Source: an uncultured Oscillospiraceae bacterium | GTDB lineage: Bacteria; Bacillota; Clostridia; Oscillospirales; Oscillospiraceae | Length of the DNA: 64,000 bases | Reading direction: 5' to 3' | Assembly: GCA_949841465.1 (NCBI GenBank) | Contig: CATKZW010000004.1 | Location: 49,315 to 113,314, forward strand | Part shown: positions 43,642-52,439 of the stretch, piece by piece | Position numbering within the stretch: the stretch's first letter is position 1 | How the letters are laid out: each line of letters begins with the position of its first letter | Program-made: the position numbers and the translations under genes | Notes under the pieces: model-generated | Database searches by the model: none | Told to the model about the DNA's origin: nothing | Seen by the model: only the letters and a program-made list of their open reading frames with translations

Positions 43642-44364
43642 GTGATTTTGACCGACACCTACATCCACATATGCCGCCTGCTGGAACGGCTGGGCATACC
43701 GCTCCACGGTTCGCTGCACTACATCGGCGGCAGCGACACCCTGCCCGCTCCCCTGACCCGCGAGGAGGAAGGCCGCCTGCTGGCGGCCCTGGGGGAGGAG
43801 GACAGCCGATCAGGGGCCCGCTCCCGGCTCATTGAGCACAACCTGCGGCTGGTGGTGTACATCGCCCGGCGGTTTGAGAACACCGGCGTGGGCATTGAGG
43901 ATTTGATCTCCATCGGCACCATCGGGCTGATCAAGGCGGTGGAGACCTACCAGCCCGCCAAGAACATCAAGCTGGCCACCTACGCCTCCCGGTGCATCGA
44001 GAACGAGATTTTAATGTACCTGCGCAAGAACGCCAACCGCCGGGGCGAGGTGTCTCTGGACGAACCGCTGAACACCGACTGGGACGGCAACGAGCTGCTG
44101 CTGTCCGACGTGCTGGGCACCGACAGCGACAGCATTGAGAAGCCCATTGAGGACGACGTGGACCGGGATTTGCTGCTCACCGCCGTCAGCCGCCTGTCGG
44201 AGCGGGAGCGCACCATCATCACCCTGCGCTTCGGCCTGGACGGCAGGCGGGAGCGCACCCAGAAGGAGGTGGCCGACCAGCTGGGCATCAGCCAGTCTTA
44301 CATCTCCCGGCTGGAAAAGCGCATCATCGACCGGCTGAAAAAGGAGATTCTGCGGATGATGTGA
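43642..44364 (+). CDS. sigE: Sporulation sigma factor SigE (pro-sigma-E)
   Basis: This 240-aa early mother-cell sigma factor begins with a pro-sequence (about 1-30) with [10 protein letters not shown] near the SpoIIGA cut region. Region 2 follows ([36 protein letters not shown] region, about 65-100; [18 protein letters not shown] segment) and region 4 ([23 protein letters not shown]). GTG 43642 has AGGAGGG upstream. It starts 20 bp after spoIIGA. sigG normally follows in B. subtilis but does not here. Confidence 0.96.
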   Translation: MILTDTYIHICRLLERLGIPLHGSLHYIGGSDTLPAPLTREEEGRLLAALGEEDSRSGARSRLIEHNLRLVVYIARRFENTGVGIEDLISIGTIGLIKAVETYQPAKNIKLATYASRCIENEILMYLRKNANRRGEVSLDEPLNTDWDGNELLLSDVLGTDSDSIEKPIEDDVDRDLLLTAVSRLSERERTIITLRFGLDGRRERTQKEVADQLGISQSYISRLEKRIIDRLKKEILRMM

Positions 44365-44373
44365 CCGGCTGCC

Positions 44374-44405
44374 TGCAACCTTTTTCGATTTTTTTCGTAT
44401 CTATA
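44374..44405 (+). promoter_or_regulatory. ECF-type promoter for the second sigma/anti-sigma pair
   Basis: TGCAACC (44374-44380), then a 15-bp T-rich spacer and CGTATCTATA (44396-44405). This fits the AAC -35 / CGT -10 pattern of ECF sigma factors, not sigma-A, and suggests autoregulation. The region also has imperfect CCGG-TGCCT/AGGCA-CCGG arms. Confidence 0.65.
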
Positions 44406-44435
44406 GGCAGAACCGGTTCTTGAGGAAGTGAGACC

Positions 44436-44993
44436 TTGAACGACAAAAAGCTTGCCCAGAAGCTGAAACAGGGCGACCGGCTGGCCCTGAACCGGGCCAT
44501 GGACGCATACACCCCCTATCTGTCCGCCGTGGCCTGGAACGCCATGGGGCCCGCCGCCTCCCCGGAGGACGTGGAAGAGGTGGTCTCCGACACCTTTCTG
44601 GCCCTGTGGTCCCGCCGGGACAGCCTGCAGCCGGAGCAGGGCCTCAAGCCCTGGCTGGCGGCGGTGGCCCGGAACAGGGCCGTGGACCGCCTGCGCTCCG
44701 CCCGTCCGGCCTCCCTGCCCCTGGAGGAGGTGGGGGCGGCGGACGGCTCCACCCCGGAGGGGGAGCTGGAGCGGCGGATGTTCGCCGACGCGCTGCGCCG
44801 GGCGGTGGAGGGCCTGCCGCCCCCGGACGATCAGCTGGTGCTGCGCTTCTACTACGAGGAGGAGCAGCTCAAGGACATCGCCCGGGACCTGGGCCTGTCC
44901 GTCACGGCGGCCAAATCCCGGCTTTGCCGGGCCCGGCGGAAGCTGAAGGAAATTCTTACAAAAGGAGGTTTGGCAGATGGCACGGTTGGATGA
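44436..44993 (+). CDS. ECF-type RNA polymerase sigma factor
   Basis: The 185-aa protein has region 2 (LAQKLKQGDRLALNRAMDAY ... EDVEEVVSDTFLALW ... LKPWLAAVARNRAVDRLR) and region 4 (DDQLVLRFYYEEEQLKDIA and SVTAAKSRLCRARRKLKE). The TTG start at 44436 has GAGGAAG upstream. It overlaps the following anti-sigma-like gene by 17 bp. The ECF-like promoter just upstream suggests that it drives its own expression. Confidence 0.93.
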   Translation: MNDKKLAQKLKQGDRLALNRAMDAYTPYLSAVAWNAMGPAASPEDVEEVVSDTFLALWSRRDSLQPEQGLKPWLAAVARNRAVDRLRSARPASLPLEEVGAADGSTPEGELERRMFADALRRAVEGLPPPDDQLVLRFYYEEEQLKDIARDLGLSVTAAKSRLCRARRKLKEILTKGGLADGTVG

Positions 44994-46308
44994 GCTCTGG
45001 CGGAGCGTGGACGGCCCCGGCAGCCCGCCCCGCCTGGACAGCAGGCGGATCAAGGCGCGGGTCAACGCCGCGCTGGACGCCGACCAAGCAGAAAGGAAGA
45101 TCTATATGAAGCAAAGACTGCGCGCGGCGTTGGCCGCCGCCGCACTGACCCTGGCCCTGACGGGCACCGCCTTCGCGGCCACCGCCAACTGGGACGGCCT
45201 GTCCGCCTGGTTCCAGGGGGACACCACCCCCGCCCAGAAGTACGTGGACTCCACCGTCCGGAGCGTCAGCGACGAGGACTATACCCTGACGGTGGAGGGC
45301 TGTGCGGCGGACGGGAACACCGCCTACCTGACCCTCACCATCACCGCCCTCAGCGACGAGGCCAAGGAGTTCATCCAGGATGAGCATTTCAACTCCATCG
45401 ACACCCTGGCGCTTTGGATCCCCTCTCAGGAAGAAGAGGGAGGCCTGCGGCCTGTGGGTTTCGGCTACCGTGAAGTGGAAACCGGGACGGCGGACACCCG
45501 CCGATTCTCCCTGGCGGCGGATGACCTGCCCTATTCCACGGACATGCTGTACGTCTGGTGCGGCTACATGGAAGAGGGCAAGCGGGTGAATATCCCTGTC
45601 ACCCCCGCCCCCTCTGTAACGGTGAAGGTCAACGCCGCCGGCCCGGGAGCCTTGGACTTCGCCCCCTTCGCCACCTCGGACTCCGACGTGCTGACCATCG
45701 ACAAGATCACCATCTCCCCCTTTACCTGCCGTATTGAATACCAGGGGCCTAACGGCGTTCAGCCCAATATCCGCTTTCGCATGGCGGACGGTTCCATTTA
45801 CACCTGGTCTCAGATGATCGATATCAACGACCGCTTCAAAGAAATCCAGAACCTGGACAATATTGCCTCCGTCATCGTGTTCGACATGGAGTACCCTCTG
45901 GACGGCTCCAAGCCCACCCCGGTGGAGCACGATTCCGCCCTGGATCCCTTTACCGTGACGCGGATGGAGCCGTTGGAGGAGGGCGGCGGCTACACCCTCC
46001 CCGTCCGGGAGCTGACGGAGAAGCTGGGCGGCGCCTGTACCTGGGACGCCGCCACCGGCGACGTGAGCTGCACCTACCGGGATGTGACCATCGTCCTCCG
46101 CGCCGGAAGGGACACCGCCCTGGTAAACGGCAAGACGGTGGAGCTGCGGAGCGCCCCGGCGATGCAGAACGGCATTCTGGCCGCCGACTGGCTGGTATTT
46201 GAGGACGCCTGGGGTATCGATGGCTTTGTCATGCGGGAAACCATCTGGACCGCAGAGGACCCGGGCAGCACTACCATCAACTGGTTTGACTGGTATATCA
46301 TCCCCTGA
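44977..46308 (+). CDS. Anti-sigma-like membrane protein with DUF4179-like and stalk-type domains
   Basis: The 443-aa protein has a cytoplasmic N-terminal helix region (about 1-43), one membrane segment (about 48-66), a DUF4179-like extracytoplasmic domain (about 80-330), and a C-terminal copper-amine-oxidase-N-like fold (about 340-400) with YTLPVRELTEKLGG and TALVNGKTVEL. That fold is common in Firmicute surface proteins. It overlaps the ECF gene and is its likely regulator. A Shine-Dalgarno AAAGGAGG lies inside the sigma gene. Confidence 0.75.
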   Translation: MARLDELWRSVDGPGSPPRLDSRRIKARVNAALDADQAERKIYMKQRLRAALAAAALTLALTGTAFAATANWDGLSAWFQGDTTPAQKYVDSTVRSVSDEDYTLTVEGCAADGNTAYLTLTITALSDEAKEFIQDEHFNSIDTLALWIPSQEEEGGLRPVGFGYREVETGTADTRRFSLAADDLPYSTDMLYVWCGYMEEGKRVNIPVTPAPSVTVKVNAAGPGALDFAPFATSDSDVLTIDKITISPFTCRIEYQGPNGVQPNIRFRMADGSIYTWSQMIDINDRFKEIQNLDNIASVIVFDMEYPLDGSKPTPVEHDSALDPFTVTRMEPLEEGGGYTLPVRELTEKLGGACTWDAATGDVSCTYRDVTIVLRAGRDTALVNGKTVELRSAPAMQNGILAADWLVFEDAWGIDGFVMRETIWTAEDPGSTTINWFDWYIIP

Positions 46309-46334
46309 CGCAAAAATCAAACATGACGGCAAGG

Positions 46335-46374
46335 GCGGCCCCGGAGGAATTCCTCCGGGGCCGCGCGTTTTTTT
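46335..46374 (+). terminator. Terminator with perfect 15-bp arms
   Basis: GCGGCCCCGGAGGAA and its complement, followed by CGCGTTTTTTT. Confidence 0.93.
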
Positions 46375-46387
46375 CGCGGATCCGCAC

Positions 46388-46948
46388 TCATTTTTCCGCC
46401 GGTCCCGTGAGCCGTACCTTTACCGGCTCGCGGGACTTCGGCGTTTTGTAGACGGACAGGTCCAGCTTTTCCAAAAGCTGCCGCCAGCACGTTATCCCGT
46501 TCATGGCCGCCACCGTGTTCCAGGTGGGCAGCGCCCGGTCCCTCCGCCGGTTGTAGTCCGCCTGGCCCGTGCAGCCCATGGCGTGGAAGTCTGCCTGGAA
46601 CCTCCGGTTCCATTCATGCACGCTGTCCCCGCTGTAGGGGCTGCCGGAGGGGCTGCCGGTCAGCGGGTAGTAGCGGTCACGGAACTGACGGGCGGTCATG
46701 CCGAACCGGTTTTTGATGGTGGGGTGGCTGGGCATCAGCGGGGACGCAAACGCCCGCAGGGACAGGGAGCCGTGCTCCTCCACCCAGGTGTCGCAGGCGT
46801 CAAAGACCGCCTCCCGCGTCCAGTGGGCGAAGGGCAGCTCCCGCCGGCACAGGGCCAGGCCCGCAATGATGTCGGCTTTGCGCTGCTTGCCGATCCGGGC
46901 GTTTGATACGATCTGTATGGCTTCGCGCAGGGCTTCTTTTCGTGTCAC
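46388..46948 (-). CDS. Hypothetical protein with homing-endonuclease-associated-like repeats
   Basis: The 186-aa protein has two stretches that read like the helical repeats found beside homing endonucleases: LMPSHPTIKNRFGMTARQF (about 80) and ALPTWNTVAAMNGITCWRQL (about 150), with the pattern Pro-Ser/Thr-x-x-Thr-hydrophobic ... Trp/Phe-x-x-Leu. GTG 46948 with GAGGAGC upstream is the probable start; TTG 46975 overlaps the sigG fragment. No nuclease motif is seen. It lies directly downstream of the truncated sigG and may belong to what disrupted it. Confidence 0.6.
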   Translation of the reverse strand: MTRKEALREAIQIVSNARIGKQRKADIIAGLALCRRELPFAHWTREAVFDACDTWVEEHGSLSLRAFASPLMPSHPTIKNRFGMTARQFRDRYYPLTGSPSGSPYSGDSVHEWNRRFQADFHAMGCTGQADYNRRRDRALPTWNTVAAMNGITCWRQLLEKLDLSVYKTPKSREPVKVRLTGPAEK

Positions 46949-46971
46949 AGTGTTTGTGCTCCTCTTCTGTT

Positions 46972-47274
46972 TCAACTTCGGAAATCCATCGGCACCCCGT
47001 AGGTGGAAAAACGCACGTCCATCTCTATGTTAAAGTTGTCGATCGCTTTGATCAGGCCGATACACCCCACCTGGAACAGATCGTCCACGTTCTCCCCTCT
47101 GCCGGCGAACTTCTGGATGACGGACAGCACCAGCCGGAGGTTGCCGGAGATCAGCTCCTCCCGGGCCTGCATGTCCCCCGCCCTGGCCTGTCGGAGCAGC
47201 TCCATGCTCTCCTCGCTTTTCAGTACCTTCAGCTTGGCTGTATTGACCCCACAAATCTCCACCTTGCCCTGCAC
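46972..47274 (-). pseudogene. sigG: sigG fragment: N-terminal 40% of forespore sigma factor
   Basis: The 100-aa product has near-perfect SigG sequence: KVEICGVNTAKLKVL at the start, NLRLVLSVIQKF and VDDLFQVGCIGLIKAIDNF, ending at RFSTYGVPM. Intact SigG (about 258 aa) continues there with region 2.4, region 3 and region 4. Here four unrelated residues and a TGA follow. The GTG start 47274 (GAGGTG upstream) and a forespore-type promoter remain. sigG normally lies downstream of sigE in the same direction; here it is inverted and 2.6 kb away. It is either a pseudogene or one half of a rearranging gene. Confidence 0.82.
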
Positions 47275-47311
47275 CGCGGAACACCTCACTACTCGGAATG
47301 GATTCAAAATC

Positions 47312-47339
47312 AGTATTTCCGGCCAGCGCCCTTTCATAC
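47312..47339 (-). promoter_or_regulatory. Sigma-F/sigma-G-type promoter before the sigG fragment
   Basis: Minus strand GTATG (47339-47335), a 14-bp spacer and GGAAATACT (47320-47312), resembling the GYATA / GG-A-A forespore consensus. Confidence 0.55.
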
Positions 47340-47446
47340 GGCATCGGGCCGCGCTATATTTTTTATCGTCAGACCGCTTTCGATTGACTTTGCCTTCCGC
47401 CTTTCTTTGTGAGAAAATAAGGGCTGTATACAATCTGCCTTGAAAC

Positions 47447-47475
47447 TTGAAAAAGGGAATGTGATGTGGTAAAAT
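47447..47475 (+). promoter_or_regulatory. smc promoter
   Basis: TTGAAA (47447-47452), a 17-bp spacer and TAAAAT (47470-47475), giving a leader of about 100 nt. Confidence 0.72.
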
Positions 47476-47580
47476 AAAACGCTATGTCAGATTTTGCTCC
47501 ATATTCCCAGAGGGGCGCCCTGCCGGAGGAGGCGGGGGCAGAGCTTTGTGGAAAGAATTCAGAAGGAAAGGGGTGGTTCT

Positions 47581-50500
47581 GTGTACCTGAGGGCATTGGA
47601 GATTCAGGGCTTCAAGTCTTTCCCGGACAAGACGGTGCTGGCCTTCGGGTCCGACATCACGGCGGTGGTGGGGCCCAACGGCTCAGGCAAATCCAACATT
47701 TCCGATGCCATCCGCTGGGTGATGGGGGAGCAGTCCACCCGGACCCTCCGGGGGGCAAAGATGGAGGACATTATCTTCAACGGCACGGAAAAGCGCAAGG
47801 GCCTTGGCTTCGCCGAGGTCACCCTGGTGCTGGACAACACCGAGCGCATTTTTCAGATGGAGGAGACGGAGGTGGCGGTGACCCGCCGGTATTACCGCTC
47901 CGGGGAGAGTGAATACTACATCAACCGCCGGACCTGCCGCTTAAAGGACATCAACGAGCTGTTCATGGACACCGGCCTGGGCCGGGAGGGCTACTCCATC
48001 ATCGGCCAGGGCAGGATCGACGAGATTTTGTCCGTCAAGAGCGCCGACCGCCGGGAGGTCTTTGAGGAGGCGGCGGGCATCTCCCGCTTCCGCCACCGCA
48101 AGGAGGAGGCGGAGCGCAAGCTGGAGCGCACCGAGGAAAACCTGGTGCGCATCAACGATAAGATCGGCGAGCTGGAGCTCCAGGTGGAGCCCCTGCGGGC
48201 TCAGGCGGAAAAGACGAAAAAGTACCTGATCCTCCGGGACGAGCTGAAGGGGCTGGAGATCTCCGTCTGGCTGGACCAGCTGGAGCGGATCCGGGCCAAC
48301 AGCGTGAAGGTGCAGGCGGACTTGAACGCCGCCGTCCGCCGGCGGGACGAGGCCAAGACAGCGGTGGAGCGGCTGTACGCCGAGAGCGGCGAACTGGCCG
48401 AGCAGATGCGGGACAAGGATATCCAGGCCGAGGAGCTGCGGGGGAAGCAGTCCGGCATGGACGAGCAGGTCCACGCCTGTGAGAACGGCATCGCCCTGCT
48501 GAAAAACGACATCAAGAACAACAGCGAGAACGCCCAGCGCATCCGCCGGGAGCTGGAGCAGCAGGAGGGCCGTGCCGGGTCCATCGCCGCCCAGATCGAG
48601 GAGCGCAGGGGCCGCCTGGACGAGATCGAGCGGGACGTGACCGCCTGCCGGGAGCGCATGGACGCGCTGGCCGGGAGCATCCGGGAGGTGCTGGGCTCGG
48701 CGGGCAGCCTGAATGAGGAGCTGGAGCGCCTCCAGGAGCGGGAGCGGCTGGAGACCGCCTCCGCCGGGGAGGCCAAGGAGCTGCTGTCCGCCCTGGCCGC
48801 TGCCGCCCAGGAGCTGTACGACCGGGAGGAGCGGCTGAGCCAGGAGCTCCAGGAGCAGGAGGACAAGGCGGTCCAGGCCCGCCAGGCGCTGGAGGCCACC
48901 CGAAAGGAGCTGGACAAGGTCACCGAGGACCGGGACGCGGCCCGCAACGTGATTTCCGGCTACCAGATGCGGCTGCAATCCCGCCGGAGGCGGCTGGACC
49001 AGATCCAGGAGAAGCACCGCCGGCTGCAAATGGACGAGAATAATTTGAACTCCCGCATTAAAATGCTGGCCGAGATGGAGAAGCTGTACGAGGGCTACTC
49101 CAAGGCGGTGAAGCTGGTGATGGGGGAGGCGGAGCGGGGCGGCCTGCGGGGGGTGCGGGGCCCGGTGGCGGGCCTGCTCCATGTGCCCGACCAGTACGCC
49201 GTGGCCATTGAGATCGCCCTGGGCGGCGCCATGCAGAACCTGGTGGTGGAGCGGGACGAGGACGGCAAGAACGCCATCAGCTACCTGAAACGGCGGGACG
49301 GCGGCCGCGCCACCTTCCTGCCCATGAACACCATCCGCCCCGCCGACTTCCGAGACAAGGCGGTGGAGCGGGAGGACGGCTTTGTGGGCATGGGCGACGC
49401 GCTCATCTCCTTCGACCCGGAATACGCCAACATTTTTTCCAACCTGCTGGGGCGGGTGGTCATCGCCCGGGACATGGACAGGGCCATGGCCATGGCCCGG
49501 AGGTTCGGCCACCGGTTCCGCATCGTCACCCTGGACGGCCAGGTGCTCAACGCCGGCGGCTCCATGACCGGCGGCTCGGTGTCCCGGTCGGCGGGCATCC
49601 TGTCCCGGGCCAACGAGCTGGAGCGGCTCAGCCAGCAGAAGGACGGCCTTGCCGCCGACCTGAAAACTGCCGCGGACGAGCTGACAAAGGTCCAGCGGGA
49701 GGTCACCGCCGCCCAGTATGAGCTGGACGCCGCCACGGCCCAGCTGCGCGAGGCGGAGGATGCGGTGCTGAAATACACCGAGCGGGCGGACAGCGCCCAG
49801 ACCCAGCTGACGGACGTGGAGCAGCGCCGCCAGGTGCTGGCCGGGGAGCGGACCCAGGTCCGCCGCCGCATGGAGGAGAACACGGAGAATACCGCCCAGG
49901 CCAAGGCCAGGATCGAAAAGCTGGAGGGCTCCGCCGCCGCCCTGCGGGCGGAGAGCGAGGCCAAGGCCCAGGGCCGGACCGCCCTGCAGGACAAGGTGGC
50001 CCAACTGAACGAGGAGTCCGCCCGGCACAGCGCCCGCATGGCGGGGCTGGAGGGCGAGCAGTCCGCCCTGCGCCAGAGCATCGACGAACTGGAGCGCCTG
50101 CGGGAGGACCTGTCCGGCGATACCGCCAGCCGCACCGCCATGATCGGGCAGTTTGAGCAGCAGAACGACTACCTCATGCGGCGCATCCAAGAGGAGGAGG
50201 AGCGCCTGCAGGCTTTAAAAGCCGCCAGCCAGGAGGGCAGCGCGGCCATCCGCCGCCTCAACGACGAGAAGCTGGCTTTGGAGGGAAAGCGCAACCAGGC
50301 GGACCGACAGGCCAGGGATATGAACAACGAGCTGAACACCATGGAGCGGGAGGTGGCCTTCCTGGAGCAGAAGTGCTCGGCCACCGCCATTGAGGAGAGC
50401 CAGATTCTGGACAAGCTGTGGGAGAACTATGAGCTGTCCCACGAGGCGGCCCGGGCCCAGCGGGTGGAGCTGGAATCGGTCCAGAAGGCCCAGCGGCGCA

Positions 50501-51150
50501 TCGGGGAGCTGAAAAAGTCCATCTCCGCCCTGGGCAGCATCAACCCGGACGCGGTGGAGGAGTTCTCCCGGGTGAACGAGCGGTACACCTACTTCACCGG
50601 CCAACGGGACGACGTGACAAAGGCCAAAAAGGAGCTTCAGGACATCATCGCCCAGATCACTGAGGAGATGACGGGCATCTTCCAGGAGCAGTTCGGGCTT
50701 ATCAACGAGGAGTTCCGCAAGGCGTTTATTGAGCTGTTCGGCGGGGGCAAGGCGGAGCTGCTGCTGGACGACCCGAAGGACGTGCTCAACTGCGGCATTG
50801 AGATCAAGGCCCAGCCGCCGGGGAAGACCATCCAGCACATGAGCTCCCTGTCCGGCGGCGAGCGGGCGCTGATCGCCATCGCGCTGTACTTCGCCATATT
50901 AAAGGTAAGGCCCACGCCCTTCTGCGTCATGGACGAGATTGAGGCGGCGCTGGACGAGTCCAACGTGGTGCGCTACGCCCGGTATATGCGCCGCATGAGC
51001 GACAAGACCCAGTTCATCGTCATCACCCACCGGCGCGGCACCATGGAGGAGGCCGATGTGCTCTACGGCGTCACCATGCAGGAGAAGGGCGTCAGCCGGA
51101 TGCTGACGATCAACCTAAATGATGTTGAAAAGGAGCTGAACATCAAATGA
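47581..51150 (+). CDS. smc: Chromosome segregation ATPase SMC
   Basis: The 1189-aa condensin core has an N-terminal head with Walker A GPNGSGKSN (about 32-40), long coiled coils (about 165-500 and 670-1010), a hinge (about 510-660, GLRGVRGPVAGLLHVPDQYAVA region), and a C-terminal head with signature LSGGERALIAIALYF and Walker B FCVMDEIEAALDE. GTG 47581 is chosen because the protein begins YLRALEIQGFKSFPD as in the family; earlier codons belong to the leader. The stop overlaps the next gene's ATG. Confidence 0.97.
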   Translation: MYLRALEIQGFKSFPDKTVLAFGSDITAVVGPNGSGKSNISDAIRWVMGEQSTRTLRGAKMEDIIFNGTEKRKGLGFAEVTLVLDNTERIFQMEETEVAVTRRYYRSGESEYYINRRTCRLKDINELFMDTGLGREGYSIIGQGRIDEILSVKSADRREVFEEAAGISRFRHRKEEAERKLERTEENLVRINDKIGELELQVEPLRAQAEKTKKYLILRDELKGLEISVWLDQLERIRANSVKVQADLNAAVRRRDEAKTAVERLYAESGELAEQMRDKDIQAEELRGKQSGMDEQVHACENGIALLKNDIKNNSENAQRIRRELEQQEGRAGSIAAQIEERRGRLDEIERDVTACRERMDALAGSIREVLGSAGSLNEELERLQERERLETASAGEAKELLSALAAAAQELYDREERLSQELQEQEDKAVQARQALEATRKELDKVTEDRDAARNVISGYQMRLQSRRRRLDQIQEKHRRLQMDENNLNSRIKMLAEMEKLYEGYSKAVKLVMGEAERGGLRGVRGPVAGLLHVPDQYAVAIEIALGGAMQNLVVERDEDGKNAISYLKRRDGGRATFLPMNTIRPADFRDKAVEREDGFVGMGDALISFDPEYANIFSNLLGRVVIARDMDRAMAMARRFGHRFRIVTLDGQVLNAGGSMTGGSVSRSAGILSRANELERLSQQKDGLAADLKTAADELTKVQREVTAAQYELDAATAQLREAEDAVLKYTERADSAQTQLTDVEQRRQVLAGERTQVRRRMEENTENTAQAKARIEKLEGSAAALRAESEAKAQGRTALQDKVAQLNEESARHSARMAGLEGEQSALRQSIDELERLREDLSGDTASRTAMIGQFEQQNDYLMRRIQEEEERLQALKAASQEGSAAIRRLNDEKLALEGKRNQADRQARDMNNELNTMEREVAFLEQKCSATAIEESQILDKLWENYELSHEAARAQRVELESVQKAQRRIGELKKSISALGSINPDAVEEFSRVNERYTYFTGQRDDVTKAKKELQDIIAQITEEMTGIFQEQFGLINEEFRKAFIELFGGGKAELLLDDPKDVLNCGIEIKAQPPGKTIQHMSSLSGGERALIAIALYFAILKVRPTPFCVMDEIEAALDESNVVRYARYMRRMSDKTQFIVITHRRGTMEEADVLYGVTMQEKGVSRMLTINLNDVEKELNIK

Positions 51151-51485
51151 GCGGGTTTGTGCCCAAGCGCTGTGGGAACTGCGGCACTGAGATGAAATTT
51201 CTCCGACGGGAAAACCTGCTGGACCTGCGCCACGGCGTCATTGCCTACGGCATACCCAACCTGTTGGCGGACGAACTGTACGCGGAGATATGGGGCTGCC
51301 CCAGCTGCCGGAAGCTGGAATTTTATGCCTGTGAGATACCGGAGGGGACGGAAGCGCCCCCGGAGGGCGGGGACTGGGAAGGCGGAGACCATATGGCCCA
51401 GACCACCTGCCCCGCCTGCGGCCATGTCCACGACCTGGATGACCCGAAATGTCCCCGCTGCGGGGCAAAAAATCCGAATATATAA
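51147..51485 (+). CDS. Hypothetical double zinc-ribbon protein
   Basis: The 112-aa protein has three CxxC pairs or more: CGNCGTE (about 9), CPSCRK (about 50), CPACGH (about 87) and CPRCGA (about 102), so at least two zinc ribbons. It starts 4 bp inside the smc stop and precedes ftsY by 12 bp, so it is co-transcribed. The family was not recognised; it could be a small ribosome- or RNA-associated protein. Confidence 0.75.
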   Translation: MSGFVPKRCGNCGTEMKFLRRENLLDLRHGVIAYGIPNLLADELYAEIWGCPSCRKLEFYACEIPEGTEAPPEGGDWEGGDHMAQTTCPACGHVHDLDDPKCPRCGAKNPNI

Positions 51486-51497
51486 AGGAAGGTTCCT

Positions 51498-52364
51498 ATG
51501 GGCTTTTTTGACAAGATCAAGAAGATTGGCATTTTCAACGGCTTCTCCCAGCTGGATGACGACTTCTACGAGGAGCTGGAGGAGTCCTTAGTCATGGCGG
51601 ATTTGGGCGCGGAAACCACCATGGAGGCGGTGGAGGAGCTGAAAAGCCGCTGCAAGGCGGAGCGGATCAAGGATATCGAGGGCGCCCGGCAGTGTATGCG
51701 GGACATCCTGGCGGAGTACCTGTCCATCGGCGACTTGTCGGTGGACATGAGCCGCCCCCCTGCCATTGTGCTGTTCATCGGCGTCAACGGGGTGGGCAAG
51801 ACCACCTCCATCGGCAAGCTGGCCGCCCGGTGGAAGCGGGAGGGCAAAAAGGTGCTGCTGTGCGCCGGGGACACCTTCCGCGCCGCCGCTGCGGAGCAGC
51901 TCACCATCTGGTCCGACCGGGCGGGGGTGGACATCGTCAAGCAGCACGAGGGGGCGGACCCCGCCGCCGTGGTGTACGACGCGCTGTCCGCGGCAAAAGC
52001 CCGCCGGGCCGACGTGGTGCTGGTGGACACCGCCGGGCGGCTGCAAAACAAGGCAAATCTCATGAACGAGCTGAATAAGATTTCTCGTATCATCGACCGG
52101 GAGTACCCCAACTCCAGCCGGGAGACCCTGCTGGTGCTGGACGCCACCACCGGGCAGAACGGCCTGATCCAGGCCAAGGAGTTCTCCAAGGCGGCGGGGG
52201 TGACCGGCATCGTGCTCACCAAGCTGGACGGCACCGCCAAGGGCGGTATCGTGGTAGCCATCGCCAAGGAGCTGGGCGTGCCGGTGAAGTTCGCCGGGGT
52301 GGGCGAGGGCGTGGACGACCTCCAGCCCTTCGACGCGAGGGAGTTTACCCAGGCGCTTTTGTGA
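51498..52364 (+). CDS. ftsY: Signal recognition particle receptor FtsY
   Basis: The 288-aa SRP-type GTPase has an N domain (about 1-85) and G domain with GVNGVGKTT (about 96-104), [13 protein letters not shown] (about 178), and [10 protein letters not shown] (about 235-244). It lacks the long acidic N-terminal extension of E. coli FtsY, as is usual in Gram-positives. It docks the ribosome-SRP complex at the membrane. AAGGAAGG precedes ATG 51498. Confidence 0.97.
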   Translation: MGFFDKIKKIGIFNGFSQLDDDFYEELEESLVMADLGAETTMEAVEELKSRCKAERIKDIEGARQCMRDILAEYLSIGDLSVDMSRPPAIVLFIGVNGVGKTTSIGKLAARWKREGKKVLLCAGDTFRAAAAEQLTIWSDRAGVDIVKQHEGADPAAVVYDALSAAKARRADVVLVDTAGRLQNKANLMNELNKISRIIDREYPNSSRETLLVLDATTGQNGLIQAKEFSKAAGVTGIVLTKLDGTAKGGIVVAIAKELGVPVKFAGVGEGVDDLQPFDAREFTQALL

Positions 52365-52439
52365 CAATATTTACACTCTGGCAACGATTTCCGCGTTGAG
52401 CTGTTGTATGATAAAAAGAAATGAACTGGAGGCGGCGGC

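Noticed and set aside
47494..47580. Longer N-terminus for SMC
   Set aside because: The extension does not match the family and covers the leader; GTG 47581 with a purine-rich site gives the conserved start.
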